Source of the DNA: Tachypleus tridentatus
Taxonomy: Eukaryota; Arthropoda; Merostomata; Xiphosura; Limulidae
Assembly: GCF_004210375.1 (NCBI RefSeq)
Contig: NC_134825.1
Coordinates: forward strand, 62,487,558-62,551,557
Length of the DNA stretch: 64,000 nucleotides
Direction: 5' to 3'
The first letter of the stretch is position 1, and every line of letters begins with the position of its first letter. The notes beneath the pieces are model-generated. The model did no database searches. It saw only the letters and a program-made list of their open reading frames with translations, and was not told the origin of the DNA. The position numbers were made by a program, and so were the translations under genes. Below are positions 34,791 to 45,331 of the stretch, piece by piece.

Positions 34791-34910
34791 GTCCCCTGCT
34801 GGGATAGCGGTAAGTCTTCGGATTTACAACGTTAAAATCACGAGTTCGATTCCCCTCGGTGGACACAGCAGATAGCCCGATGTGGCTTTGCTATACGAAA
34901 CAAGCACAAA
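34791..34910 (+). repeat. SINE family B, best-preserved copy
   Basis: CCCCTGCTGGGATAGCGGTA (A box), GAGTTCGATTCCCCTCGG (B box), GCAGATAGCCCGATGTGGC, GCTATACGAAACAAGCACAA. The tRNA-like head with Pol III boxes and the short unrelated body define the family. Confidence 0.9.
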
Positions 34911-36267
34911 CTCTACTTAGCGCTTCCTGCTTGTAATAAACTAGTAACCTTTGACCAGAAAATTTACCATTCAGGATGTGTCACTTATTTAACTAACGAT
35001 AACCATGTGAAATAATCACTTAAATTAGTGGACGTATTCGCATATAATGGTGTTTTGAACAATTACATTTGCTACATACATATAACTGGGGTAATGTTGC
35101 CCAATATTACAGATATATTACAGTGAATGTAGACAACATTTATAAACCAATGATACTGTTATTGCTCGATTGTTCGTTTTACAACCGTAAGTATAATTAA
35201 TAATTTTATACAGCATAAATCGAAGATATAAAAAAATGCCTAACTTGGATCGGCATGCCTTGTGGATGTTAGCACTAACCAATTATCGTACTTGGATTTG
35301 GTACGCTTCAGAGTGTAATGATACAAATCTACATCACTTCAATTGCATTTTGTCACAGCCTGTAGTTTTCGATGAAAAGGTAAAGCTATGAGCAGTTGTT
35401 ATCACACTTGATTTTGTGTGGAAGATATTTATCACTAAAATGTGAATATATAATTAATCTGTTGTTTCTAAGGCTGATGGTTTCTAATAGTACTGAACTT
35501 ATGATTTGGAATAGTTATATTTATCTTCATTGAGCATAATTTGGACTTTAATTTTTGAGATTAATTTTGGGGTTTAGTTTTTTTCAGTTGTTGTGATGGC
35601 TTAACTTACAGTAGGACAAACTGGGCTGATAAGATATTTAAATAAAGGTTTATCACAAGTCTAGTTGTGTAGTTTGATACCCACCCACCACAAACAGACT
35701 GTCCCTTATTGTTTTTTTTCTGAATTGACTTGTTTTATTGTTTCATTTTCGTGAGTAAACATGCTTGTTCTCAAGTTTCTTCACACTTTGATTCCTTCAT
35801 CCATTTGATCAGGAGATTGGAGATATTCTCAATGGTATGAACCTCCAGTTGAAAGACTAACTATCTTGCGGGAAAATCATTTCACGGGAGAAATTACAGT
35901 GCCGCTGATCCACTGGAGGGCCATTGATATGGGGGTTTATGTAGTACCTTATGTTGTTTTTTGTTTTTTTGTAATACATGGCGTTTGACGTAATAAACGT
36001 TGGAAACTTATGAAATTAATATTACGCAACTAGTATATTAACAAATATGAGAGTTAATAAATGAGTATTACTTGAACAAACTGAATTGCTATAGAAAAAA
36101 TGGCCATTGATTTTCTAAAATATTTAATGTCAAATTCAAGGTAGTCCTATATATTTTTATCCCTGATTTAGAAGTTTTCTTACTGCACAAAAAAACTCAT
36201 TAAAATAATAATCTCCAAATAAAATGACACGTTGAGAGAACGAAATAATTTACTAGTTTGAGTCACG
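34911..36267. other. Intergenic DNA
   Basis: A+T-rich. About 58 codons are open near 35810-35990 in a slightly G+C-richer stretch, but no domain is recognisable. Nothing else. Confidence 0.4.
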
Positions 36268-36279
36268 AGTCACGTGAGT

Positions 36280-36410
36280 TGTTGTTGTTTTGAATTAAGC
36301 ACAAAGCTACACAATGGGCTATCTGTGCTCTGCCCACCACGGGTATCGAAACCCAGTTTTTAGCGTTGTAAGTCCGCAGACATACTGCTGAGCAACTTGG
36401 GGGGGGGGCA
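36280..36410 (-). repeat. SINE family B, minus strand, with 12-bp target-site duplication
   Basis: The reverse complement of a full family B copy (AAGCACAAAGCTACACAATG, then GGGTATCGAAACCCAG and TTGTAAGTCCGCAGACAT). It is bracketed by AGTCACGTGAGT at 36268-36279 and 36411-36422. Confidence 0.9.
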
Positions 36411-36422
36411 AGTCACGTGAGT

Positions 36423-37289
36423 CCAAGGACTCGTTGTTATGATGTTATAGCACACAGTTGATTGCTTAATCATGCAGAATAATGTTTAATTACAGATAGT
36501 CTAGTTAGTGTATGTATACTCAGATATAGGACGCTCACAAAGTGTATATAAAACTTGAAACATAAATTAACCTCACTGTGTTATATCAAGTCTTAGTAGA
36601 ATGTATATACCTAATCTAATTCTGGTTTGGCTTTAAGCCACACTGCAACTGTATTTCTGTGAAAAAAAAAAAAAGAAATTAAGCCATTGAGTAATACAGA
36701 TTCAGTTAAAGGTTTGATAATTATATAATTGAATCGTGCTCTCACACGTGTTTTGTTTTGATTACGAGAAGCCATTAAACGTATAATGACGATATTAATA
36801 TTGTTTCTAAGAAAATGAAGCAACAGCCAATTGTCTTGTAGGCATAGCCGTCCAGACGTGTTTTTACACGTTTCATAAACACTATGGCTGTCAACGTTCT
36901 AATATAACAGTGTTTCTGTCTGCGTATGCGAGCGCGTGGGTTAACAAAGTGACACTTATTGTGCAAAATTCTAATGTAAACTTTATAAAGATAGTTACAC
37001 TATTATCCCCATGTTTCTTTTAGTCTGTTAGCAATTTGCAAACGAAGAAATACGCATATTATCCCGTTAGTATTGTAACTACTGCAGAGAAAAATATAAA
37101 AACATAACTTCGATACGACCATCCTGAGAATATTTAAGAAGTATGAATATTTCGGCGACAGAAAAAAAAAAGAATTGTTTTTTATCAAGGATATACAAAT
37201 ATTTCAGTAATTTACATATACATAGATATACAAATAGAAAAACAGAAATTGACTTTTAAGAATAATAATACAAAGAAACATAGTTAAGT
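36423..37289. other. Intergenic A+T-rich DNA
   Basis: Short minus-strand open frames here carry no recognisable domain. Confidence 0.45.
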
Positions 37290-37481
37290 AATTCATCAAA
37301 CTAAAACTATCTTCTGTAGTTGTGTTTTACCTAAGCCTGAAAGTAATCGTAACCTAGACATCGGCCTGTAATACCAATATTATTACAATAATTCATCAAA
37401 CTAAAACTATCTTCTGTATTTGTATTTTACCTAAGCCTGAAAGTAATCGTAACCTAGACATCGGCCTGTAATACCAATATT
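37290..37481 (+). repeat. 100-bp tandem duplication
   Basis: Copies start at 37290 and 37390 (ATTCATCAAACTAAAACTAT, then CTAAGCCTGAAAGTAATCG and AGACATCGGCCTGTAATACC). They share about 92 bp with two mismatches. Confidence 0.9.
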
Positions 37482-37721
37482 TAAATTATCTCAAAAGTCT
37501 ATATTGATTAAACTTTTGATTACACTTACTTTGCCTTCCACTTATTCTTTATCTGGTTTTTGTTGTGTTTTTTTGTTTTTTTGTATAGACATGACACTGC
37601 TGATCGTAATAAACTACTGTTGCTGATATCAGAAGCTAACTATAAAACAGTATTTCGTTAATAACACATTTTAGCATCTAAGTTGAAAAAAAAGGTTTGC
37701 TAAAGACTAACCCATCTCCGG

Positions 37722-37988
37722 GCCCGGTATGGTCTAGAGGGTAAGGCGTTCGACTCGTAATCCGAGGGTCGCGGGTTTGAGCCCGCGTCGCGCTAAACAT
37801 GCTCGCCCTCCCAGCCGTGGGGGCGTTATAATGTACGGTCAATCCCACTATTCGTTGGTAAAAGAGTAGCCCAAGAGTTGGCGGTGGGTGGTGATGACTA
37901 GCTGCCTTCCCTCTAGTCTTACACTGCTAAATTAGGGACGGCTAGCACAGATAGCCCTCGAGTAGCTTTGTGCGAAATTCCAAAACAA
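37722..37988 (+). repeat. SINE family A (Thr-tRNA-like head), full length with 13-bp target-site duplication
   Basis: The head GGCCCGGTATGGTCTAGAGG has tRNA A and B boxes and an anticodon arm CGACTCGTAATCCGAGGGTC (CGT, threonine-like). The body includes CCACTATTCGTTGGTAAAAG, GGCGGTGGGTGGTGATGACT, TTAGGGACGGCTAGCACAGA and an A-rich tail. It is flanked by AACCCATCTCCGG at 37709-37721 and 37989-38001. It serves as the reference copy for the family here. Confidence 0.95.
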
Positions 37989-38485
37989 AACCCATCTCCG
38001 GTACGTATTACCGTTATAGTTCATGTTCTCTGTGTGTGAATTTTGTGTATGTTCCCAACTTTGATATGAATGATATATTACTTCTTTTGATAAATTCATA
38101 TTGCGGCTATGTGGTTATGTGAGGCAGGACCATTAAGATACATTTATTAAGGATTAATTTTAAATAACCCCAAGCGATAACTATACCTAATTATTGCAAC
38201 GCACACCTTTTTGTTCCGCGAGGATGTAGATTGTTATTTCGATAAATGCTATTGGTCGGCTAATACAGAGTTCGTATATCCTCTCTAAGTTTAATGGCTT
38301 TCGATTTTTCTCATACAAGTATAATCAATTGAGTGAACATAAGAAGTAACGCACATTTCGAGCCTCGGTAGTGAGTGTGAGAATGTGAGTATGTATATCT
38401 CAGTTAACGTCAAGCAGTCTTGTTATTTTTAAAATCAACTCAGGCATTTTACTTAACATAACTTGAAACAATCCTGTCCAAAGGT

Positions 38486-38680
38486 AAACGTATTTTATGA
38501 TTACAGTAGACATTAACGTCAGAAATGCAAACGTATTTTATTATTACAGTAAACATTAACGTCAGAAGTGCAAACGTATTTTATGATTAAGGTAGACATT
38601 AACGATATAAAAATAAACGTATTTTATGATTAGGGTAGACACTAGTGACACAACGGTAAATATATTTAACGATTAAGTTT
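38486..38680 (+). repeat. 43-bp tandem repeat, about 4.5 copies
   Basis: The unit begins AAACGTATTTTATGATTA and contains GTAGACATTAACG. Copies start at 38486, 38529, 38572, 38615 and (partial) 38658. The spacing is exact and divergence rises to the right. Confidence 0.9.
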
Positions 38681-39060
38681 TTAACTAACGATAAACGATT
38701 TTATTCCATGAAATGTAAATTTACTAGTATACAGAATACTAATTACAAATCTGGTAAAAATACAACTCTTAATATTCAGAATTTCTTCTAAAAATGTATG
38801 ATATTATTATTAGTGTTTTTAGCCTTACTTAAATAGAACCACCTAACAGAATTGCCATAAAACTTACGTTACCATGAAACAGGCAGTACTAGACCATTTA
38901 GGCTTTCAAACATTCGATCATGTATTAGTCCTAAGCTAATTCTGGAAATAGTAATGTTTATACAGATATTTGTAGTATCGGGAATCTGTGTGAGGTATGT
39001 TTGGGAAGAACCACAAAAATACAGAGATTGAGTAGGCTATGTTAAAATGATTATGGCACC

Positions 39061-39560
39061 TCACCACGTTCGTTCATACTTCATTTGATGATCGTATATT
39101 TTAACAAAAGTCCTGCAGCGCAGTTTCCATTGCAAAAGGTTTCTTCGAAGGGCTGTCGTATTTAAAGAACATGTCTTTTCCCTTGCTTGCTTTTGATAAA
39201 ACATCAGTGCTCGAGAATGACTGCTTCTTGGCGCTCGTTTCAATAGTGAAATTGCATAAAAATCCCAAGCACCTTGACTGGCATGTCTTCGAATGGAATA
39301 GCACTGAATACCCGTGCTATTTCCAGGTGTTTGAGGAATTCGATGGTTGAAAAACTTGTAGTGGAAGATAACTTGTGCTGCTTTCCTGGAAAGAGGTCTT
39401 TCTTGATTACGTCGCCTGCGGAACGGGAACAGCTATTGCCACAGACTCTTGTGTTCGTGTATTCTCACACGTTACAAGACGCCAAACTTTGTTTACTCTG
39501 TCTGAAGTACGACTTGTTGGAGCTTCTGAATAGCACTGATTTTCTAAGTTGGTTGACATT
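39061..39560 (-). pseudogene. Possible broken protein-coding remnant, unidentified
   Basis: A 500-bp segment with overlapping short open frames. The minus strand has 39061-39243 and 39101-39304 in different frames and a further open stretch upstream (FLKHLEIARVFSAIPFEDMP at about 39265-39330). The plus strand is open from 39274 to 39576. Consecutive minus-strand frames read like one protein broken by frameshifts, but I recognise no family. It could be a decayed retrocopy or transposon. Confidence 0.25.
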
Positions 39561-40051
39561 TATTTATTTTCGATGACACTGAGACACTGGATATTCCCTT
39601 CTTAGAGATTCAAAGTTCCTAATCTGAATAGGTCTATTTTTATCTGAATGTAAGAATATTTTGAGTTGGAAAGGACTGTTACATATCCTTACCAAAACTT
39701 ATCATTTTTCGTTGGTATCTCAGTATCTACAAAAAGCCAAGTGACGTCACAGTATAGTTCTGATATTGCCATTACATCACAACTTTATGTGATTTTTTTT
39801 TTAAATGTAAGGTACTTATACTTGTAGCACGTCATTCCAGAATCAGGCGAAACCTTGCGTCTAAATCATTGATAAACATAAACTTAGAGAGAATTCTAAA
39901 TTAAGAATCGTTTTTAGCTTTTAATGGTTTGATAGTAAGTTTAAGAAAACCATCTTAAGAATTATTTCTTGCAGTCGTTAAACAATGGCCTAAAAAGGAC
40001 TTGTCACAGGAAATTGAAGGACTCTATGGTAATCTTTTTCATTTTGTATCT

Positions 40052-40460
40052 ATCCCTCAGTAGGTCAGCGGGGCCCGGCATGGCCAGATGGTTAAGGCAG
40101 TCGACTCGTAACCCGAAGGTCGCGAGTTTGAATCCCTGTCACACCAAACATGATTGCCCTTTAAGCCGTGAGGGCGTTATAAGGTTACGGTTAATCCCAC
40201 TATTCGTTGGTAAAAGAGTAGTCCAAGAGTTGGCTGTGGGTGGTGATGACTAGCTGCCTTCCCTCTAGTCTTACACTGTTAAATTAGGGACGGCTAGCGC
40301 AGATAGCCCTCGAGTAGGTTTGCGCGAAATTCAAAAACAAACAAAGGTCAACGGTAAGTTTATGGACTAACAACACTAAAATCTGAGGTTTAATACCCCA
40401 CGATGGATAGAACGCAGATAGTATATTATGTAGTCCTGCACCAAAACAAGCAAATGTTCT
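40052..40460 (+). repeat. SINE family B split by an inserted family A SINE
   Basis: The host copy reads CCCTCAGTAGGTCAGCGG at 40055-40071, then resumes after the insert as GGTCAACGGTAAGTTTATGG (40346) to about 40460. The break carries a 9-bp duplication, GGTCAGCGG / GGTCAACGG (40063-40071 and 40346-40354). Confidence 0.85.
40072..40345 (+). repeat. SINE family A, full length, nested
   Basis: Head GGCCCGGCATGGCCAGATGG, anticodon arm CGACTCGTAACCCGAAGG, and body and A-rich tail as in the 37722 copy. It is inserted into a family B SINE with target-site duplication. Confidence 0.93.
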
Positions 40461-40699
40461 GTACCAAATCCTTAAGCATGCTTAATAAAATATAATTAAA
40501 TTATTTTAATCTAGAGTAGAGCAAAAAGAAACGTGAACAGAATATAATTAACTGATTTCAAGCTCTAGTAGAACAAAAAATAACATGAACAGAATATTCA
40601 CTAACAAATAGGCTTTCAAGACAATATCTAAATAGGTTGATGTACGTATAAATGTAAATAATTATATAACAAATATACAACAAGTTATATAAGCAATTT

Positions 40700-40822
40700 A
40701 AGCACAAAATGTTTGGCTGTTTCAGAACAAAATGACGTTGGGCTATCTGCTGTGTCCCTCGCGGAGATTAGAAACACGGATCTTAGTGATGTGAATTCGT
40801 AAACTTACCATTGTTCTACAGG
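40700..40822 (-). repeat. SINE family B, minus strand, decayed
   Basis: GGGCTATCTGCTGTGTCCCT, then GATTAGAAACACGGATCTTA and GTAAACTTACCATTGTTCTA form the reverse complement of family B. Confidence 0.75.
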
Positions 40823-41247
40823 GGATAACACAAGATGTATTAATCGGATATTTTTATGCTCGAGAACACTATTAAAAGAAGGCTTTACGATCAGTATGAA
40901 TCTTGCTCATTTCACAACACTATGAAATGAGAACCATCTGCTTTCAATTCAGCTGTTTCAAAATCCAGTAACATCGAATATATATCGCATTTTAATGAAA
41001 TGTATAAGGTAAAAAATTATTCGACAGAGAAGTATTAATGAATAACATAAAACAACTGTGAAATTCGAATTGATGGTCAAGTTAAAAGTTCAAGTCACAC
41101 CATTTCAATGGAGATTCATTGAAAAAATGATAAATGTTCCTTGGTACTTCAACAACTGATTATAAATAGAGATAGAGGATTGTTAATGAAGTTTTTATAT
41201 AGCTAATTTATAATCTCAATTTTTCATACAAAAAGTGTGATTGTATT

Positions 41248-41549
41248 TTTTAATTTCGCGCAAAGCTACACGAGGGTTTCTTTGTTTTGTTTTGAATTTC
41301 GCGCAAGGTTACTCGAGGACTATCTGCGCTAGCCGTCCCTAATTTAGCAGTGTAGGACTAGAGAAAAGGCAGCTAGTCATCACCACCCACTGCCAACTCT
41401 TAGGCTACTCTTTTACCAACGAATAGTGGGATTAACTGTAACTTTATAACGCCCCATGGCTGAAAGGGCGAAAATGTTTAGTAGAACGGGGATTCGAATC
41501 TGCAACCCTCAGATTGCGAGTAGAGCTCTCTAACCACCATGCCAGGCCA
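41248..41549 (-). repeat. SINE family A, minus strand, preceded by a truncated second copy
   Basis: 41280-41549 is a full copy in reverse (TTCGCGCAAGGTTACTCGAG, then ACCAACGAATAGTGGGATTA, ending at CCATGCCAGGCC). Positions 41248-41277 (ATTTCGCGCAAAGCTACACG) are the same 3' end of another copy cut off after about 30 bp. Confidence 0.88.
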
Positions 41550-41823
41550 AATGAAAGCGTAATAATCGACATTTTTAATAGCGTTTCATACTTTTTTTTC
41601 TAAAGTAGATTATGTGATAAAATAGCATGTAAAGTTTTACTGTATTAATATAAATGTGAATGGCCTTAATTTTCCAAAAATAGAGACAGGTATTTGTTCA
41701 ACTCTTTGGTAATCTAAATGGGTTACTAACTTTTGTCACCAGACTACTTTCTAGAAGCTTGTAGTGATGTTATCTTTATTGAAGTTGTTTTCTTTAAGTT
41801 CTAACCTCATAACTGTTTATAGT

Positions 41824-41878
41824 TTAACACTCCTACGAAAAGACGTTTCTAGTCCTGATTTCTTCAAGCCCGTTCCCC

Positions 41879-41913
<35 letters not shown>

Positions 41914-42048
41914 TGGGAATCTCGTTAATCCATTCATTAATGGATTTAAATGGCAATTTCATTTAAATACAAAATTATTAGCCTAATATTAATAACCTTT
42001 CAAGTTGCTCTGGGGCCTATTAGGCCCCACTTTTCGTAGGAGTGTTAA
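41824..42048. mobile_element. TTAA-flanked MITE (piggyBac-type ends) carrying a 28S rRNA fragment
   Basis: Perfect 15-bp terminal inverted repeats, CACTCCTACGAAAAG at 41828-41842 and CTTTTCGTAGGAGTG at 42030-42044, are each bordered by TTAA (41824-41827, 42045-42048). The TTAA duplication is characteristic of the piggyBac superfamily. The 217-bp interior has no coding capacity. It contains an antisense 28S rRNA segment (41855-41937) and, near the right end, a palindrome GGGGCCTATTAGGCCCC. Confidence 0.88.
41855..41937 (-). pseudogene. 28S rRNA fragment inside the MITE
   Basis: The reverse complement reads ATGAATGGATTAACGAGATT, then CCCACTGTCCCTATCTACTA, TCTAGCGAAACCACAGCC and GGGAACGGGCTTG. 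This is a highly conserved part of eukaryotic 28S rRNA near the R1/R2 insertion region. About 70 bp are essentially identical to the conserved sequence. Past that it reads AGAAATCAG, the same departure from 28S seen at 27726-27806. Confidence 0.9.
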
Positions 42049-42749
42049 CTATTTATATATATATATACAGTGTTCTTTATGGAAACAGGTATTTTTCCAA
42101 TTAAGCTAATTCCTCCAGGCGTGCATTGTAAACCGATTACAGAATAGAAACATTTATTTTTTTCCATGTTTATCCTAAACACCTAACATTTACAGGAATT
42201 TTGTCTGAAACTCGAGAATACCGAAACATTATTTTTGTTTGCATATATAATTAGATACTATATTTATTACATTTTAATTTGTAATGAATGATTTACCCTT
42301 CACCTCTGTATGTTAGTTTTGTGTTGGTTTTTCTTTACTTCAGAGATTTAATCTCATCACTGTAAATGTACCAAGCTAATTCCGTTTTTTCTTTAAAAGC
42401 TAGTTACTGTTTTATCAGTAGGGAAAATGTTCTAATGAATCATAAAGAACGATGTACTTGAAGTGTAAGGAAACGTTGCTCAACAATAGTGGACAAGGAG
42501 CTTCTCTGTTGATATTAAAGCTCCTCGAAAGAAGAAGAACTGCTTATCATGTGAGATTGATGTCAAGGATAGCTCCTTGCATATATTTACACACACACTG
42601 AAAATTATCTAATGATCTGTTCCATAAGGTAAAAAAAAAAAAAAAAAAATAGACCGAATAATGCATTTAAATTTTCTGTTGATTGTTTTGGAATACGAGT
42701 TTCGTTTGGCATCCTCCGGAAAATAAAAGGTAGCTAGACGCAAAGCAAG
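42049..42749. other. Intergenic A+T-rich DNA
   Basis: Contains a short TA microsatellite (42055-42068) and a poly-A tract (about 42631-42650). No gene seen. Confidence 0.5.
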
Positions 42750-43025
42750 TTTGTTTGTTTTTAAAATTTTGGGCAAGTTACACGTGGGCTATTTGCGTTG
42801 GCCGTCCCTAATTTAGCAGTGTAAGACTACAGGGAAGACAGCTAGTCATTACTACTCACTGCCAGCTCTTTGGCTGCTCATTTACCAACGAATAGTGGAA
42901 TTGAACGTCACATTACAACGCTGCCACGGCTAAAAGGAGCGAGCATGCTTGGTGTGACGGAGATTCGAACGCGCGACCTTCACATAACGAGTCGAGCGCT
43001 TTAATTACTTGGCCATGGTGAGCCA
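42750..43025 (-). repeat. SINE family A, minus strand
   Basis: Reverse complement of family A: GGCCGTCCCTAATTTAGCAG, ACCAACGAATAGTGGAATTG, GAACGCGCGACCTTCACATA, CGAGTCGAGCGC, CTTGGCCATGGTGAGCC. Confidence 0.9.
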
Positions 43026-43949
43026 TCTACAACAAACCTGAATAAAATGAGGCAAAAGTGTGTGGAATTCAATACACGCATAAAGTGGTTATCTAGTTCT
43101 CTTAGCCTACAAAGCTCCAGGTCATAATTGTTTCTCATTGCTCGGAAGCTGTTTCAAAAAAGACGACTTTTTTTCGAGGTACATGACATTTCGCTGAACC
43201 ATGAACTAAATCAACAGATATAAATTTTAAACGGCAATGTTTCACTACGCGATTAGCCTATATCAAATATAAAATTAGGGCATTAAAAAGTCTTATATTT
43301 TCAGTATATTTGAAGTTACGAATTATCCAAATGTAACTGGTGATGGGTTAACTAACAAACGACCATATACATATATACATATACACGAACGTGTATTTTC
43401 ACTGATTTTGATACTCTTTGGTAACGGTTAAGTTGCACTAAATCTTTTAATTTTTCTTTTTGACTCAAACTTTAAAAGCTCGTAATAATTTGTTCTTTCT
43501 ATTAGTTAATTGATTAAAACTGCGCGTGGTTAATGGAAATGCTTGTCTTTGTCTAAGGGATTCTCTATTCGTTTACCAGTGAAATATATTTCATAAATAT
43601 TTGTTAGCCGTATTTACCAAAGTGCAGCATTAGATTTATTTAACATTAGATATTGTTCAGGGTTATATATATACATGTTTGAATATAAGAGGTTAAATAA
43701 TCTTACGTAAAGTAATTTCAGTTGCTTTAATTATATATGCGAAATTATTTCTCTCCAGATTTAACAGAATAAGAGTTTCGATTATCCGAGGTTAATAGAG
43801 TGCAGATAATCTATTGTATATCTTTGCATTAAGAAAGCAGCAATAACAACAACCATATTTAACGAATTAAGTATTTTAAATCTTGGTATAATAAAATAAA
43901 TAATTTATCTTTTACCATATTAATCAGAATTTTAAAAATCCATGTGCTA
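43026..43949. other. Region upstream of the second gene
   Basis: A+T-rich. No promoter element could be assigned with confidence. Confidence 0.4.
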
Positions 43950-44183
43950 GCTTTAGGCGCGAGGTTATCAGGCGGTGTCGACCCGGTTCACAGAAGCAGC
44001 ACACTTATATGCGTGAGTTGTTTCACGCACGAGCGCAAGAAGCTGTCAGTTGCGACTTTTGCCTTTGACAAATCCACTGAGTTAGACTTCTGTCGAGTTG
44101 AGCATATTTGCGTACTGAACCTGCGAGTACTCAAGGGGTTCAAAGAGAATGTCAAGAGCTTCACAGCTCTGCTGAACATTCGG
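43950..44183 (+). other. Candidate 5' UTR first exon of a second gene
   Basis: A sharply G+C-richer block in A+T-rich DNA, ending in a good donor (CATTCGG then GTGAGT at 44184). Open frames on both strands overlap it, but none continues through a splice site convincingly. It most likely is an untranslated first exon joined to the exon at 49010. The start is approximate. Confidence 0.4.
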
Positions 44184-45051
44184 GTGAGTAGTTCTACTCT
44201 TGAATCTTTTTTTACTATCTCATCCTTCTTTCTCAAGTTCTAATACTGTTTCTTAATAACGAGCGTGTTTTTAAAACTAAAATATGTGGTGTTGAAGCAG
44301 TCTTGGTGCGCCCAAAGCAGGGTTTAGATTTTGAGCTTTTCCGTGCTTATTTATTAGAGCTAACTTACGAGATATTCAAATACAAATAATAAATCGAAAA
44401 ATATCGCTACACAATATGGAAAAAGATTCGCTTTCGTGTTGTCATATTTTCAAATCTCGACAATCAGGTGATAAAAACTTAATTTTATGAAAACCGTCAC
44501 AAGTTTTATGACAATAATTAAGCACGTCACAATTCGGTAAGATTCGACTCAACTTGCAGTTAAGGAAATTTTTCTTAAGGTCTGCACGTATTAGTAAAGA
44601 TTTGCCTAAAATCAAAACTTTCAAAAGACTGAGTGGGTTCCTTGCGGCTTTAGTGAGCATTTAATAATGTTAACAAATTAAAGCTACTCTGAATTAAAAT
44701 TAAAAAAAAATTCTCTAGAAAACCATCCAGTTTGGTCTCTTTTTATGCTATAAAAATAAAATGAATGTGTTTTCTGCTACTTGAATTAGTTTTTTGAGTA
44801 AGTTATTTTCGTGAAAGTCAAGAATAGGGTACCAAGTTAAATGATCACCCTTATCTTATTGTGAGGGTTAAAGTAAAACTAATAATGTTACTACTTAACA
44901 ACAATAGCTGTAAGGTATAAAATCACTTATGAAAAATAATGATAATGATAATAAGAAACTGAGGGTGAAATAACTTTTTTTTTGTTAGGATTTACCTCAG
45001 ATCCAATTTTTCTCCTTTCTACAACATACATTCGTTATTTAACGCCTTCTT

Positions 45052-45331
45052 TGGCCTGGCATGGCCAGGTGGGTTAAGGCATTCGACTCGTAATTTGAGG
45101 GTCGCGGCTTCGAATCTCCGTCGCACCAAACATGCTCGCTCTTTCAGTCGTGGCGGCGTTATAATGTGACAGTCAATCCCACTATTCGTTTGTAAGAGTA
45201 GCCCAAGAGTTGGCGGTGGGTGGTAATGACTAGCTGCCTTTCCTCTAGTCTTACACAGCTAAATTAGGGACGGCTGTAGCAGACAGCCCTCGAGTAGCTT
45301 TGTGCGAAGTTCAAAACAAACCAAACCAAAC
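45052..45331 (+). repeat. SINE family A, full length with 11-bp target-site duplication
   Basis: The head GGCCTGGCATGGCCAGGTGG, CGACTCGTAATTTGAGGGTC, and the standard body and A-rich tail. TTAACGCCTTC flanks it at 45039-45049 and 45332-45342. Confidence 0.93.

Noticed and set aside
35810..35992. Exon-like open stretch of about 58 codons
   Set aside because: No similarity recognised and no convincing splice pair. Kept only as an intergenic note.
37722..37795. A functional threonine tRNA gene
   Set aside because: The tRNA-like sequence continues into a SINE body with an A-rich tail and target-site duplication, and the same unit recurs many times. It is a SINE head.
43944..44243. 99-codon protein-coding gene
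   Set aside because: The opposite strand is open too, the frame runs through a strong donor site, and the product shows no domain. A 5' UTR exon explains the composition better.
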